DNA of 64,000 nt. It comes from Acidobacteriota bacterium (GTDB taxonomy: Bacteria > Acidobacteriota > Terriglobia > Bryobacterales > Bryobacteraceae). A program made the position numbers and the translations under genes. Positions 16,785-25,302 of this stretch are shown here, piece after piece. The notes under the pieces are model-generated. The model worked only from the letters and a program-made list of their open reading frames with translations, had not been told where the DNA came from and searched no databases. The number at the start of each line of letters is the position of its first letter. Position 1 is the stretch's first letter. The DNA lies in assembly GCA_016213775.1 (NCBI GenBank), contig JACQZR010000090.1, forward strand, positions 1 through 64,000, read 5' to 3'.

Positions 16785-18172
16785 AAACAGCCGCGGCTTT
16801 CGCCGGCATCTTCCTCGTCGTGCTCGCCGCGCGCCTCTGCCACAAGGATGTTGTCTGGGTCGAAGAGGCGTACCCCATCGCCGCTGCGCTCCAAATGCTG
16901 GATGGTAAGCTGCTCTATCGCGACTTCTGGTTCGACAAGCCCCCGCTCTTTCCCGCGTTCTACACGTGGTTTCAAGCCGCGATTGGCTGGAAGCTCCGGC
17001 TGGCCGGAGCCCTCCTCGTCACCCTCTCCTCAGTCAGCGCGTATGTTCTGGCGCGCCGATTGTGGGGCGTCGCCGAAGGCATCTGGGCAGCGTGTTTGCT
17101 GGCGTTCTTCCTCACTTTCGGAATCCACGCCGCGGTAATGGCCGCAGCGCCCGATCTGCTGATGATCACGCCGCACTGCCTCGCAATCTACTTCTGCGTA
17201 CGCAGCGACGCGTTTCGCGCCGGCGTCGCCTGCGGTGTGGCGATGCTGGTCAATCCCAAGGCCGCCTATCTGCTCGCAATCTGCGGCATCTGGCAATGGC
17301 GCCAGGCCCATTGGGTGGCGCTGGGATTCGCCGCCGTCCAGGCTCCGGCCCTCGGTCTGCTGTATGCGCGCGGCGCTCTCCAATCCTACTGGGAACAGGT
17401 GTGGGCCTGGGGTTTCCTCTACAGCGCGGACACGCCGTTTGCCCATGGCTGGCGAGAAGGCTTCACGCGGACGCTCAACTGGTGCGGCTTCCAATCCGCC
17501 CTCATCGTCGCCGCCATTGCAGCGCGCCGCAAACTGGACGCCTTCCCGCGCCTGCCCCTCGCTGCGTGGCTCATCCTCTCGCTTGCAGCCGTCTTCGCGG
17601 GATTCCGCTTCTTCCCGCGTTACTACTTCTTCCTGCTGGTTCCGATGGTGATCCTCGCGGCCCGCGGCTTCGCCGCCATGCCACGTGTTCGCGCCTGTGC
17701 CCTCGCGCTGCTGCTGATCCCGCTCGTCCGCTTCGGCCCGCGTTACGCACAACTCGCCATGGGTCAACCCTGGAATGACCTCGCGCTGCACGACGACGCG
17801 CGCGAGGCAGCTCGCGTGGTCAAACAAGCGCACCCGCAATCATTGCTCGTGTGGGGCTATCGTCCCGAAATCTACGCCTACTCCCGGGTGCCGGCGGGAA
17901 CGCCCTTCCTCGATTCGCAACCACTCACCGGAGTCATCGCTGACCGCCACCTCACTGAAAGCCGCCCCTCCGCGCCCGGCCTCGCCCGCGACAATCGCCG
18001 CAGGCTCGCCGCCTCGCAGCCCGCCATCATTGTCGATGGCCTGGGCCTGCTGAATCCGGCCCTCGCTATCACCAACTATCCGGACCTCGCCCCATGGCTC
18101 GCGCAATATCAGGAGATAGGGCGCACACGCGCCTGCGTCATTTACTTCTTGCGAACCCCGACTCGTCCTTGA
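16781..18172 (+). CDS. Polytopic membrane glycosyltransferase (GT39/ArnT-like superfamily)
   Basis: A 463-residue membrane protein with about ten hydrophobic segments. The first periplasmic loop carries the acidic pair in VVWVEEAYPIAAALQML and the following YRDFWFDKPPLFPAFY, which matches the catalytic-loop layout of polyprenol-phosphate-sugar glycosyltransferases (GT-C fold). The C-terminal third is soluble and ends near VIYFLRTP. It would transfer a sugar from a lipid carrier to an unknown acceptor in the periplasm. The start overlaps the galU stop, so coupling to UDP-glucose supply is plausible. Its 3-prime end overlaps the convergent YkgJ-type gene by 35 bases. Confidence 0.75.
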   Translation: MKTAAAFAGIFLVVLAARLCHKDVVWVEEAYPIAAALQMLDGKLLYRDFWFDKPPLFPAFYTWFQAAIGWKLRLAGALLVTLSSVSAYVLARRLWGVAEGIWAACLLAFFLTFGIHAAVMAAAPDLLMITPHCLAIYFCVRSDAFRAGVACGVAMLVNPKAAYLLAICGIWQWRQAHWVALGFAAVQAPALGLLYARGALQSYWEQVWAWGFLYSADTPFAHGWREGFTRTLNWCGFQSALIVAAIAARRKLDAFPRLPLAAWLILSLAAVFAGFRFFPRYYFFLLVPMVILAARGFAAMPRVRACALALLLIPLVRFGPRYAQLAMGQPWNDLALHDDAREAARVVKQAHPQSLLVWGYRPEIYAYSRVPAGTPFLDSQPLTGVIADRHLTESRPSAPGLARDNRRRLAASQPAIIVDGLGLLNPALAITNYPDLAPWLAQYQEIGRTRACVIYFLRTPTRP

Positions 18173-18647
18173 ACGCTTCCAAAGTGTGGAACGCGATCGG
18201 GCAGTACGTGGCGCGATCGGGCATGTGCCACATGCGGGCAATCAACGACCCCTCGCCGCGCACGAGGTGCGGAAAGTCATTGCAAGTCTTCGGCCGCGCC
18301 TCGTACACACCACACAAATTGCCTTCCAGAAAAATGCAGCCCTTTTCCGTTCGCTTCAGGATCAGCCCTTCTTCCTCGCTTTCCTCCACGTAGTCGCGCA
18401 AGAAGACTTTCCGCGTCACCCCAATGAACTTCGCCAACGTGTCGATCTCGCGATCGCGCACGGAAGCCGTCGCCACGCGGCAGCAGTTGGCGCACTGCGT
18501 GCAGTCGATCGCATTCTCCACTTCTTCCGCGATGCGCCGCAGCCGCCTGTCCGCCACAGGGTGCGTCTTCATATGGGTGCGCAGCCGCTTGTTTTCCTCA
18601 AGCAGCTTCTCGCCCAGACGTTGTATTTGAACCAGGTCTGTAATCAT
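18138..18647 (-). CDS. YkgJ family cysteine-cluster protein
   Basis: A 169-residue protein with the YkgJ or CxxCxxCC arrangement: C49, C52, C55 and C56 (DCTQCANCC), then C104, C112, C122 (RPKTCNDFPHL) and C149. Such clusters are predicted to hold a metal or iron-sulphur centre. The family is often described as Fe-S oxidoreductase-like, but no reaction is established. The first 45 residues form a charged helix. It is the last gene of a minus-strand set after the acyl ligase and an enoyl-CoA hydratase. Its start overlaps the upstream stop as ATGA. Confidence 0.8.
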   Translation of the reverse strand: MITDLVQIQRLGEKLLEENKRLRTHMKTHPVADRRLRRIAEEVENAIDCTQCANCCRVATASVRDREIDTLAKFIGVTRKVFLRDYVEESEEEGLILKRTEKGCIFLEGNLCGVYEARPKTCNDFPHLVRGEGSLIARMWHMPDRATYCPIAFHTLEAFKDESGFARSK

Positions 18648-19420
18648 CTTCCCGTCCAGCAGGGAGTGCGCTTTTCCAGAAATGCGCCGATCCCCTCTTG
18701 CGCGTCAGCGGCGAGCGAATTCATCGACATCACCTCTTTAGCATATGCGTAGGCCTTCGGCTGATCGAGGTCGATCTGCGCATAGAAAGCCTGCTTCCCC
18801 AGCCCGACCGTGAAACTGCTCGCCGACGCAATCTGCGCCGCCATCGCGCGTGTGGCGCCCGCCAACTCGCCAGCCGGCACTACCGCGTTGACCAGCCCCC
18901 AACTCGCCGCCGTTGCCGCGTCAATCACTTTCCCCGTCAGCAGCATCTCCATCGCGCGCTTGCGCCCCACTGCCCGCGTCAATGCCACCATTGGTGTGGT
19001 GCAAAACAGTCCGATCTTCACACCCGGCGTGGCAAACACCGCCTTGTCGCTGGCGATCGCCAGATCGCATGTCGCCACCAACTGGCATCCCGCCGCTGTC
19101 GCAATCGCATGAACCTCCGCGATCACCGGCTGGGGTATCGACTGCACCTTCGCCATCAACTCCGTGCACACATCGAACAGCCGACGGTACTCGTTGACGC
19201 TGCCATTCGTCATCTCCCGCAAGTCGTGGCCCGCGCTGAAGGCCGGCCCGTTCGCATTCAGAATCACCGCGCGCACTGAAGCATCGCGTCCGATGCCATC
19301 CAGGCAGTCGATTAACTCCAACATCATTCCCAACGAGAGTGCGTTGCACCGCCCCGGACGGTTGAGCGTCACCACCGCCACCTCGCCCTCGCGCGTTTGC
19401 ACAATCGAATCGTAGGGCAT
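18644..19420 (-). CDS. Enoyl-CoA hydratase-related protein
   Basis: A 258-residue crotonase-fold protein. The oxyanion-hole segments are NANGPAFSAGHDLREM and AIATAAGCQLVATCDLAIAS. The C-terminal half includes FATPGVKIGLFCTTPMVAL. The sequence most resembles the ECHDC3-like branch of the family, for which the substrate is uncertain. The start is the ATG at 19420, which overlaps the stop of the upstream acyl ligase as TGATG. A longer frame to 19531 would only read into that ligase. The pairing with an AMP-dependent ligase suggests that an acid is first activated to its CoA thioester and then hydrated or isomerised. Confidence 0.87.
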   Translation of the reverse strand: MPYDSIVQTREGEVAVVTLNRPGRCNALSLGMMLELIDCLDGIGRDASVRAVILNANGPAFSAGHDLREMTNGSVNEYRRLFDVCTELMAKVQSIPQPVIAEVHAIATAAGCQLVATCDLAIASDKAVFATPGVKIGLFCTTPMVALTRAVGRKRAMEMLLTGKVIDAATAASWGLVNAVVPAGELAGATRAMAAQIASASSFTVGLGKQAFYAQIDLDQPKAYAYAKEVMSMNSLAADAQEGIGAFLEKRTPCWTGR

Positions 19421-20973
19421 CAATTCACTCTCTTTCCGCGCCCGGCCCAGTCCTTCTCGCGTAGCTCGTTCTTGCGGATCTTGCCGGTCGCCGTCTTGGG
19501 CAGCGCGCCGAACTCCACCTTCTTGGGACATTTGAAATGCGTCAGCCGCTCGCGGCAGAACGCGATGATGTCCTCGGCCGTCGCCGCCCCTTCACTCTTC
19601 AGGGTGACATAGGCTTTCGGCACTTCGCCCCAGTGCTCGTCCGGCACCGCCACCACTGCGGCCTCCAATACCGCGGGATGCTCGTAAATCACCTTCTCCA
19701 CTTCCACTGAAGAGATGTTCTCGCCTCCCGAAATGATGATGTCCTTCTTGCGGTCGCGGATCTCCAGATAGCCGTTCGGATGCATCACCGCATAATCACC
19801 CGAATGGAACCAGCCCCCGCGAAACGCCTGCGCCGTCGATTCCGGGTTGTTGTAGTACCCGATCATGACGTTGTTTCCGCGCATCACCACTTCTCCCATA
19901 GTCGACCCGTCACTAGGAACATCGTTCATCTGCTCATCCACCAGCCTCACGTCGGTTCCGGCGATGATGTAGGGCACACCCTGTCGCGCCTTCAACGCTG
20001 CCCGCTGGTGCGGCGGAAGTTCGCTCCATTCGTTGCGCCAGGCACACAAGGTCATGGGCCCATTCGTTTCCGTCAGGCCGTAGCAATGGAACATCTCCGC
20101 GCCGATCTCCTCCGCCGACCGCAGCACCGCGGGCGACGGTGGCGCACCGGCCGTGATGATCCGCAGCCCGTTCTGAAACAGCACGCCCTTCTGCGAGGCG
20201 TAGTGCGCCAGCCCTCCCACCACGACGGGAGCACCGCACAGGTGTGTGACACCCTCCGCGCGAATCGCCTCGACAATCGGCTCGGGATGCGGCGCGCGCA
20301 GGCCGACATGCCTCCCACCCGCGGCGGTTACAGCCCAGGGAAAACACCATCCATTGCAGTGGAACAACGGCAGCGTCCACAGATATACGCTGGTTTCCTT
20401 CAACCCATATTCCATCAACTCCCCAAGCGCGTTCAGGTAAGCGCCGCGATGACTGAACATCACGCCTTTGGGAAAGCCCGTCGTCCCGCTCGTGTAATTG
20501 ATCGCCAGCAGCCCGTCCTCGTCCGGAACAGGCGCGTCGGTGATGCGATCCTCTCCCGTTGCCAGCAGCGCCTCGTAGTCTGTGAGAAAGTGCTGAACGT
20601 GCGGGAGCTCTCCCCGGACCTCCTCCATCGCCGGCGCCAGTTGCGGATCGACCAACAACACCTTGGCCTCGCAGTGATTCAGTATCCACGCCAGTTCCTT
20701 CGCGTGCAGCCGCGTGTTCAGCATCACCAGCACCGCCCCGATCAAAGGCACCCCAAAGTGCGGATCAAGCGCCATCGACGTGTTGGGCGATAGCACAGCC
20801 ACCCGGTCACCCTGCCGAACGCCCAACCTGCGCAAAGCCGAGCCCAGCCGGTGACAGCGCCTCTCGAATTGGGCATACGTGTATCGTTCTTCGCCATCCA
20901 CCACGGCGATCTTGTCGCGATAGACGAATGCGCTGCGCGCGAGAAACTGTAGCGGAGTGAGTGCTGTTTTCAT
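19420..20973 (-). CDS. AMP-dependent acyl-CoA ligase (medium/long-chain type)
   Basis: A 517-residue adenylate-forming ligase that activates a carboxylic acid with ATP and joins it to CoA. The AMP-binding P-loop region NYTSGTTGFPKGVMFSHRG is intact. So are the YGLTETNGP motif, the hinge segment DYAVMHPNGYLEIRDRKKD, the IIISGGENISS stretch and the C-terminal catalytic lysine in PKTATGKIRKNEL. The sequence resembles the fatty-acyl-CoA synthetase family that includes 3-methylmercaptopropionyl-CoA ligase. The substrate cannot be fixed. It is the first gene of a three-gene minus-strand operon, 36 bp from a divergent plus-strand gene. Confidence 0.9.
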   Translation of the reverse strand: MKTALTPLQFLARSAFVYRDKIAVVDGEERYTYAQFERRCHRLGSALRRLGVRQGDRVAVLSPNTSMALDPHFGVPLIGAVLVMLNTRLHAKELAWILNHCEAKVLLVDPQLAPAMEEVRGELPHVQHFLTDYEALLATGEDRITDAPVPDEDGLLAINYTSGTTGFPKGVMFSHRGAYLNALGELMEYGLKETSVYLWTLPLFHCNGWCFPWAVTAAGGRHVGLRAPHPEPIVEAIRAEGVTHLCGAPVVVGGLAHYASQKGVLFQNGLRIITAGAPPSPAVLRSAEEIGAEMFHCYGLTETNGPMTLCAWRNEWSELPPHQRAALKARQGVPYIIAGTDVRLVDEQMNDVPSDGSTMGEVVMRGNNVMIGYYNNPESTAQAFRGGWFHSGDYAVMHPNGYLEIRDRKKDIIISGGENISSVEVEKVIYEHPAVLEAAVVAVPDEHWGEVPKAYVTLKSEGAATAEDIIAFCRERLTHFKCPKKVEFGALPKTATGKIRKNELREKDWAGRGKRVN

Positions 20974-21009
20974 GGCCGATATCGTGGTTCATTGTGACAT
21001 ACTGCGGGA

Positions 21010-21426
21010 ATGCTGCGTCTTCTGTTCCTCTATGCTCTTGCGCTATCCGCCGCGACGCCCGAAGTCGATATCCGCCTTGTCCTCGACGATCAGGCCGCGG
21101 CCTGGAATCGCGGCGACATCGATGGCTTCATGAAGACCTACGAGGCCTCACCCGACACGGTCTTCGCCGGCGCATCCGGAATCACCAAAGGCCACGACAA
21201 GGTGCTCGCCCGCTACAAAACGAAGTACCCCACCAAGGCCATCATGGGCGCGTTGCACTTTACAGACGTAACCGTGCGAATGCTGACACCGGACCTCGCC
21301 TCCGTCACCGGACAATACCATCTCCAGCGATCCAAAGAGGCCGGAGGCGACGCGTCAGGCTGGTTCACGCTGGTGATGAAGAAGACGCCGCAAGGCTGGA
21401 AAATCATCCACGATCACACGTCGTGA
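21010..21426 (+). CDS. Secreted DUF4440 / SnoaL-like (NTF2-fold) protein
   Basis: A 138-residue protein with a short signal peptide (MLRLLFLYALALSAAT). The NTF2-like fold that follows shows typical DUF4440 features: DDQAAAWNRGDIDGFMKTY, then a beta-rich half ending WFTLVMKKTPQGWKIIHDH. Such proteins bind small ligands or act as hydrolase- or isomerase-like domains; no activity is assigned. It stands alone between the divergent acyl ligase and the toxin-antitoxin pair, with 42 bp to the next ATG. Confidence 0.8.
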   Translation: MLRLLFLYALALSAATPEVDIRLVLDDQAAAWNRGDIDGFMKTYEASPDTVFAGASGITKGHDKVLARYKTKYPTKAIMGALHFTDVTVRMLTPDLASVTGQYHLQRSKEAGGDASGWFTLVMKKTPQGWKIIHDHTS

Positions 21427-21434
21427 GCGGGCAT

Positions 21435-21449
21435 TGGCAAAAATTGCCA
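21435..21449. promoter_or_regulatory. Palindrome TGGCAA-AAA-TTGCCA, candidate autoregulatory operator
   Basis: A perfect 6-bp inverted repeat with a 3-bp A spacer ends 19 bp before the ParD-like ATG at 21469. Ribbon-helix-helix antitoxins commonly repress their own promoter through such palindromes. Whether this one is bound by the antitoxin is inference. Confidence 0.45.
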
Positions 21450-21468
21450 GTCATGCTATCGTGGCCCC

Positions 21469-21771
21469 ATGCCCACCCGCAACGTCAACCTCACCGATCA
21501 CTGGGACCGTTTCATCGAAGAGGGTATCGCCTCCGGACGTTACAGCAACGCGAGCGAAGTAGTGCGCGATGCTCTCCGCCTGTTGGAAGAACGCAAGCTC
21601 GAATACGAATCCCGGCTCGCCCGTCTCAAATCCGAGATCCAGAAGGGCATCGATGCCATGGAACGCGGCGATTACACCGTCTTTGAAACCGACGAGGACT
21701 TAGATGCGTTCATCGATCAGCTTGGCCGGGAAGCTGAAGACAAGTTCGCGAAGAGGAAAAAGAGTGCCTAG
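21469..21771 (+). CDS. ParD-like ribbon-helix-helix antitoxin
   Basis: A 100-residue protein. The N-terminal half, NVNLTDHWDRFIEEGIASG then RYSNASEVVRDALRLLEE, is a classic CopG/ParD DNA-binding domain: one beta strand and two helices. The acidic C-terminal half (GDYTVFETDEDLDAFIDQL) is expected to wrap the toxin. It should neutralise the downstream ParE-like protein and repress the operon. The preceding bases (gctatcgtggcccc) contain no convincing ribosome-binding site, so a leaderless or weakly initiated message is possible. The stop overlaps the GTG start of the toxin. Confidence 0.85.
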   Translation: MPTRNVNLTDHWDRFIEEGIASGRYSNASEVVRDALRLLEERKLEYESRLARLKSEIQKGIDAMERGDYTVFETDEDLDAFIDQLGREAEDKFAKRKKSA

Positions 21772-22141
21772 CAAGCCACCGCCGTTTCGGAATGTTTTCA
21801 CCAAACCGGCGCAACTGGATATGGCCGATATCGTCAACTACACCATGCGGGAGTTCGGAGTGGAGGCTTCCCGCCGTTACAGACTGCTCCTAAAGACAGC
21901 CTTTCGGGAAATCCGCAGAAATCCGCGACAACCAGGAGTCCAACGAAAGGAAGGTGTCGCGCCGGACTTGCTCCTCTACCATCTTTCTCTTTGCCGTCAA
22001 AAAGCCAGAACGTCAACAGGAGTCGTTCATTCGCCGAGACACTTCGTCGTCTATCGAATTCACGAAGAACAACGATGGATCGAAGTCGTCCGTATCCTCC
22101 ACGACAGCTTCGACCTCGCCAAACACCTTACCCCCGGCTGA
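21764..22141 (+). CDS. ParE/RelE superfamily toxin
   Basis: A 125-residue protein with RelE/ParE fold features: N-terminal helices (LDMADIVNYTMREFG, ASRRYRLLLKTAFREI), a central PDLLLYHLSL strand region, then HFVVYRIHEEQRWIEVVRILHDSFD. The latter is the typical terminal beta-sheet with the ILH-D motif. ParE toxins poison DNA gyrase, and RelE relatives cleave mRNA; this one looks closer to ParE. The start is the GTG at 21764 after agaggaaaaa, overlapping the antitoxin stop, so the two are translationally coupled. The convergent ThDP gene ends one base downstream. Confidence 0.82.
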   Translation: MPSKPPPFRNVFTKPAQLDMADIVNYTMREFGVEASRRYRLLLKTAFREIRRNPRQPGVQRKEGVAPDLLLYHLSLCRQKARTSTGVVHSPRHFVVYRIHEEQRWIEVVRILHDSFDLAKHLTPG

Positions 22142-22142
22142 C

Positions 22143-23816
22143 CTACTTCTTCTTCCCCGCAATCTGCCATTCCGTAAACGGCGACCGCGCCCCTCTCACG
22201 ATCGTATTGATCAAATACGGTTTCCCCGAAGCGAATCCGCGCTGAACCGCAGGGGCGATCTGATCGAACCGTTCCACCGTTTCTCCATCCCCGCCGAAGC
22301 CCTTCATGATGATGTCGTAGCGGGTTTGCTGCAACTCGCAGGCCACCGTGCCCGCGCCAGTCAGCTCGCGCTGCAACTCCCGCTCCAGCCCCCAACCGCC
22401 ATCGTTCCCGACGATAATCACCACCGGCAGTTTGTACCGGACCAGTGTCTCCAATTCCGCGAGATAGAAGCCCAGTGACCCATCACCGGTGATCATCGCC
22501 ACCGGCTTCCCCGGGTTCGCAGTTTGCAGCGCAACGCAATTCGGCAGCGCCGATCCAATTGTCCCCATCGGCCCCAACCGCAGCCATCCACCGCGCTGAT
22601 TCGCCGGCAGCATAGCACGTCCCCAATGCACAAAGTCACCGCCATCCCACGAATACAGCGTCTCCGCCGGCAGCGCGCGCCGCAGCTCCGCGAACACCGC
22701 TGCCGGATGTAGAGGCGATGCATGATCCTCCGCCAAGCCATCAAGCCTCGCCTGATACTCCCGCGTGTACTTCGCAATCTTCCGCACCCACCCCGTGAGC
22801 GGCTGCCACTTCCGCCTCCCGGTCAACGCCAGCAACCCTCGCAGCGCCGCCTTCACATCACAACAGATACCGAGATCGATGCGCCGCACGGCTCCTAATT
22901 CCGGTCCATGCAGGTCCACTTGTATGATCTTCGCGCCGGGAGCAAGCAGGCGAGGTCCGCCGAGCGCCAGCCGGTAGTCGAGCCGCTTGCCCAGCAGCAA
23001 CACGACATCCGCTTCCTGCAACGCCGGCACCACGGCTTTGTTAATGGCCGGATCCGCGTGGCCAAACACATTGCGCGCAGAATCGGGCACCACCCCGCGA
23101 GCCATAGTCAATGTGAACAGCGGCAATTGCGTCGTCTTCACAAACTCGGTCAGTTCCTGCTCCGCACCGGACCACCACACGCCGCTGCCCGCAACCACCA
23201 CCGGAGACTTCGCCTCGAACAGCATCCCGATCGCGCGCTCCAGATCCTGCTCCGGCGCCGCCCCCGCCCCATCATCCCGAGCCTCCGGCATGGGCAGCGG
23301 AGCCTCTGTGTTGCCCGCAAACAGATTCACCGGAATTGTCAGGTGCACCGCTCCCTTTCGGCCGCTGTTGGCCTCGTTGTACGCTCTTCCGAGCAGATAG
23401 GGAATCTCCGCCGTGTTGGTAGCCCCGGCGCTCCACTTCACCGCCGGCTGCGCCATGCTCACCTGGTCGATCACCTGAAACACCTGCCGTCCCGACAGCG
23501 CGCTCGACGGCGCCCCGCTCACCGCGATCAACGGGCTGCCCGCCATGTTCGCGGTGGCGATCCCTGTGAGCGAGTTGGTATGCCCCGGCCCGCCGGTCAC
23601 CAGCGTCACCGCCGGCTTACGATGGATCCGCGCCCATGCATCGGCGCAGTGCGTCACCCCGGATTCGTGGCGCATGTCGATGACGCGTATCCCCGCCTGC
23701 TGGATCGCAATCAGAACCTCGTTCAAATGATCCCCGACAAGAGTGAACACCTCTCGTATTCCAAGCAAGGTCAACGAAGAAGCAAAGAGTTCCGCGCCAC
23801 TGGGCATAACTTGCAT
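22143..23816 (-). CDS. ThDP-dependent enzyme, acetolactate synthase large-subunit-like
   Basis: A 557-residue thiamine-diphosphate enzyme. The catalytic glutamate lies in DMRHESGVTHCADAWAR, the N-terminal domain contains TGGPGHTNSLTGIATA, and the cofactor motif is GDGSLGFYLAELETLVR followed by NDGGWG. This layout fits the acetolactate synthase / oxalyl-CoA decarboxylase / benzoylformate decarboxylase superfamily. No small regulatory subunit (IlvN) or other branched-chain gene is nearby, so a role in isoleucine/valine synthesis is unlikely. The start is put at ATG 23816 (MQVMPSG); ATG 23807 is almost as good. An extension to 23975 would add 53 residues without homology. Confidence 0.83.
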   Translation of the reverse strand: MQVMPSGAELFASSLTLLGIREVFTLVGDHLNEVLIAIQQAGIRVIDMRHESGVTHCADAWARIHRKPAVTLVTGGPGHTNSLTGIATANMAGSPLIAVSGAPSSALSGRQVFQVIDQVSMAQPAVKWSAGATNTAEIPYLLGRAYNEANSGRKGAVHLTIPVNLFAGNTEAPLPMPEARDDGAGAAPEQDLERAIGMLFEAKSPVVVAGSGVWWSGAEQELTEFVKTTQLPLFTLTMARGVVPDSARNVFGHADPAINKAVVPALQEADVVLLLGKRLDYRLALGGPRLLAPGAKIIQVDLHGPELGAVRRIDLGICCDVKAALRGLLALTGRRKWQPLTGWVRKIAKYTREYQARLDGLAEDHASPLHPAAVFAELRRALPAETLYSWDGGDFVHWGRAMLPANQRGGWLRLGPMGTIGSALPNCVALQTANPGKPVAMITGDGSLGFYLAELETLVRYKLPVVIIVGNDGGWGLERELQRELTGAGTVACELQQTRYDIIMKGFGGDGETVERFDQIAPAVQRGFASGKPYLINTIVRGARSPFTEWQIAGKKK

Positions 23817-23943
23817 GGTAACGCAGGCTCGCCGATTTGCGCCGCTTCGGACGCCAATCGCCGGGTAGTCCCAGGGAGATAAGTGGTCTAGTATCAAAGT
23901 GCTACGGCGAACCCGACATCGCAGCTCTTTTGCCCTAGAAGTC

Positions 23944-23972
23944 TTGAATTCACAAATTCTGAGCCCTATACT
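23944..23972 (+). promoter_or_regulatory. Sigma-70-type promoter with embedded inverted repeat
   Basis: TTGAAT (23944-23949) and TATACT (23967-23972) are separated by exactly 17 bp, a near-consensus vegetative promoter. The expected transcript starts near 23979, about 34 bp before the ATG of the small secreted protein at 24013. The inverted repeat GAATT-caca-AATTC (23946-23959) overlaps the -35 box and spacer and could be an operator. Confidence 0.6.
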
Positions 23973-24012
23973 CATCTGTGTAAATCGTTTCCCTTACGAA
24001 GGAGTCTCTCAT

Positions 24013-24246
24013 ATGATCCGGATATTTCTCGGCGGTACGATTGCTCTCGTACTGTTGGTTGGTGCTCACCTGTCGGCGGCGAGCCACCGGAAGGTCAACC
24101 TCTGTCACGGTGTGGCTGCTGGCTTTGGCCAAGTCATCGAGGTCAACGAAAGTGCTGCCCCGGCGCACTATGCGCACGGTGACTTTGAGGCGTGGCTGCC
24201 TAAAGGCGCCGCGTGCTCCGCGTTGGGAGTCCCTGGCGTACGCTGA
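24013..24246 (+). CDS. Small secreted protein with ICHGTGS-like Cys/His motif
   Basis: A 77-residue protein with a signal peptide (MIRIFLGGTIALVLLVGAHLSAA). A short domain follows: KVNLCHGVAAGFGQVIEVN, then APAHYAHGDFEAWLPKG. This matches the small motif (K-V-x-x-C-H ... H-x-x-H-G-D) repeated at the ends of many extracellular bacterial proteins. The two cysteines (LCH and AAC) may form a disulphide. Its function is unknown. The ATG at 24013 follows gaaggag and lies downstream of a good promoter. Confidence 0.7.
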   Translation: MIRIFLGGTIALVLLVGAHLSAASHRKVNLCHGVAAGFGQVIEVNESAAPAHYAHGDFEAWLPKGAACSALGVPGVR

Positions 24247-24321
24247 AGACTGACGGCAACTGTCACGCCGGGGGCGCGCTCTGGATCCTAATTCCCGTGT
24301 CCGCCGGTCCCTGGCCTTCTT

Positions 24322-25260
24322 CCCGTTCAGTTCATCCACGAATGCGCCAACCTCGAGCGCCTCGATCCCTGGCGATAGAGTCCTGGTTAGCGGGCCCGTT
24401 CTCGATGGGCGGTGCACCACGTGCACGCGGACCGGCATCTTCTCACCCATCGACCGTCGCAGGACGCTCCCAGGAAAAAGGAAGTCGACCTCAAGTCCCT
24501 GTTGATCGCGAAAGTAGTAGATGATCTGGCTCTTCAGGATCTCCCCTGCCACCACCCCCTCGAATAGCGCCCCAAGGAACGGAGAACGGTCCAGTTCAGC
24601 CTGCGTTGCGATGCCGAGCAGATGGCACGTCAACCGGTGATCTCCAGCAGGTGCGGTCAGTCGCCGATGGTGGGTATTGAAACCCCCAAAGGCGCCGCCG
24701 TGGTGGCTCGCCACCAGTGCGAGGAATCGTCGAAACGTCCCCAAGGTCACGAATGTTGGTTACGGCGCTCACGTCGCGTTCCAGGTACGTTTGGATCTAC
24801 GAACTGAACCACAGGCCGCGCTGTGACGGCCGCGCAAGCACCTCTGGATATCCGCCTTTCAGAAGGTCCTCAGGATCTGTTTCCGCCAGGCTGAACGGCC
24901 ACAACTGCAGGATAGGGGCGCGCCCCGCCATTGACTCGCTCCCCCCTGCATGAAAGGCGTCTCCTGCGATCCAGCGAACAGCCATTGGCCCATCCTGCGG
25001 GGTCCCCGATCTATCCTGGTCCGGACGTAGCCCAGCAGTTCCGGCGCATTCTGGATCTCGTCAAAGAGGACCGGAGGACGCATTTCCTCCAATAAGCCCC
25101 TGGGATCGGAGCGTGCCCGCACCTGCATGTCCGGATCTTCCAGCAGTACGTACCTTGCGCCAGGGAATAGCCGCCTCAACAGCCTTGTTTTTCCAGAAGG
25201 GCGCGGCCCGGTCACAACTACGGAGGGAAAGTCCTCGATGGCGCGCGGCACCAAACGCAA
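24322..25260 (-). pseudogene. Broken DUF4143-type AAA ATPase
   Basis: Pieces of one ATPase family are spread over several minus-strand frames. The N-terminal part (25260 down to about 24950) has a Walker-A-like VTGPRPSGKTRLLRRL and the Walker-B region PPVLFDEIQNAPELL. The frame then shifts to read LAETDPEDLLKGGYPEVLARP. After a stop near 24794 it continues as IQTYLERDVSAVTNIRD, and one extra base later as LGTFRRFLALVASHHGG. A deletion joins this to LTCHLLGIATQAEL, ending FRDQQGLEVDFLFPG and ALEVGAFVDELNG. Intact members have about 380-400 residues (AAA domain plus DUF4143) and are often horizontally transferred. At least two frameshifts, a stop and an internal loss make it non-functional. Confidence 0.75.
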
Positions 25261-25302
25261 TGAGAATTATGAACTGGAACCTTAGATTTCTCAATCCTGT
25301 GG

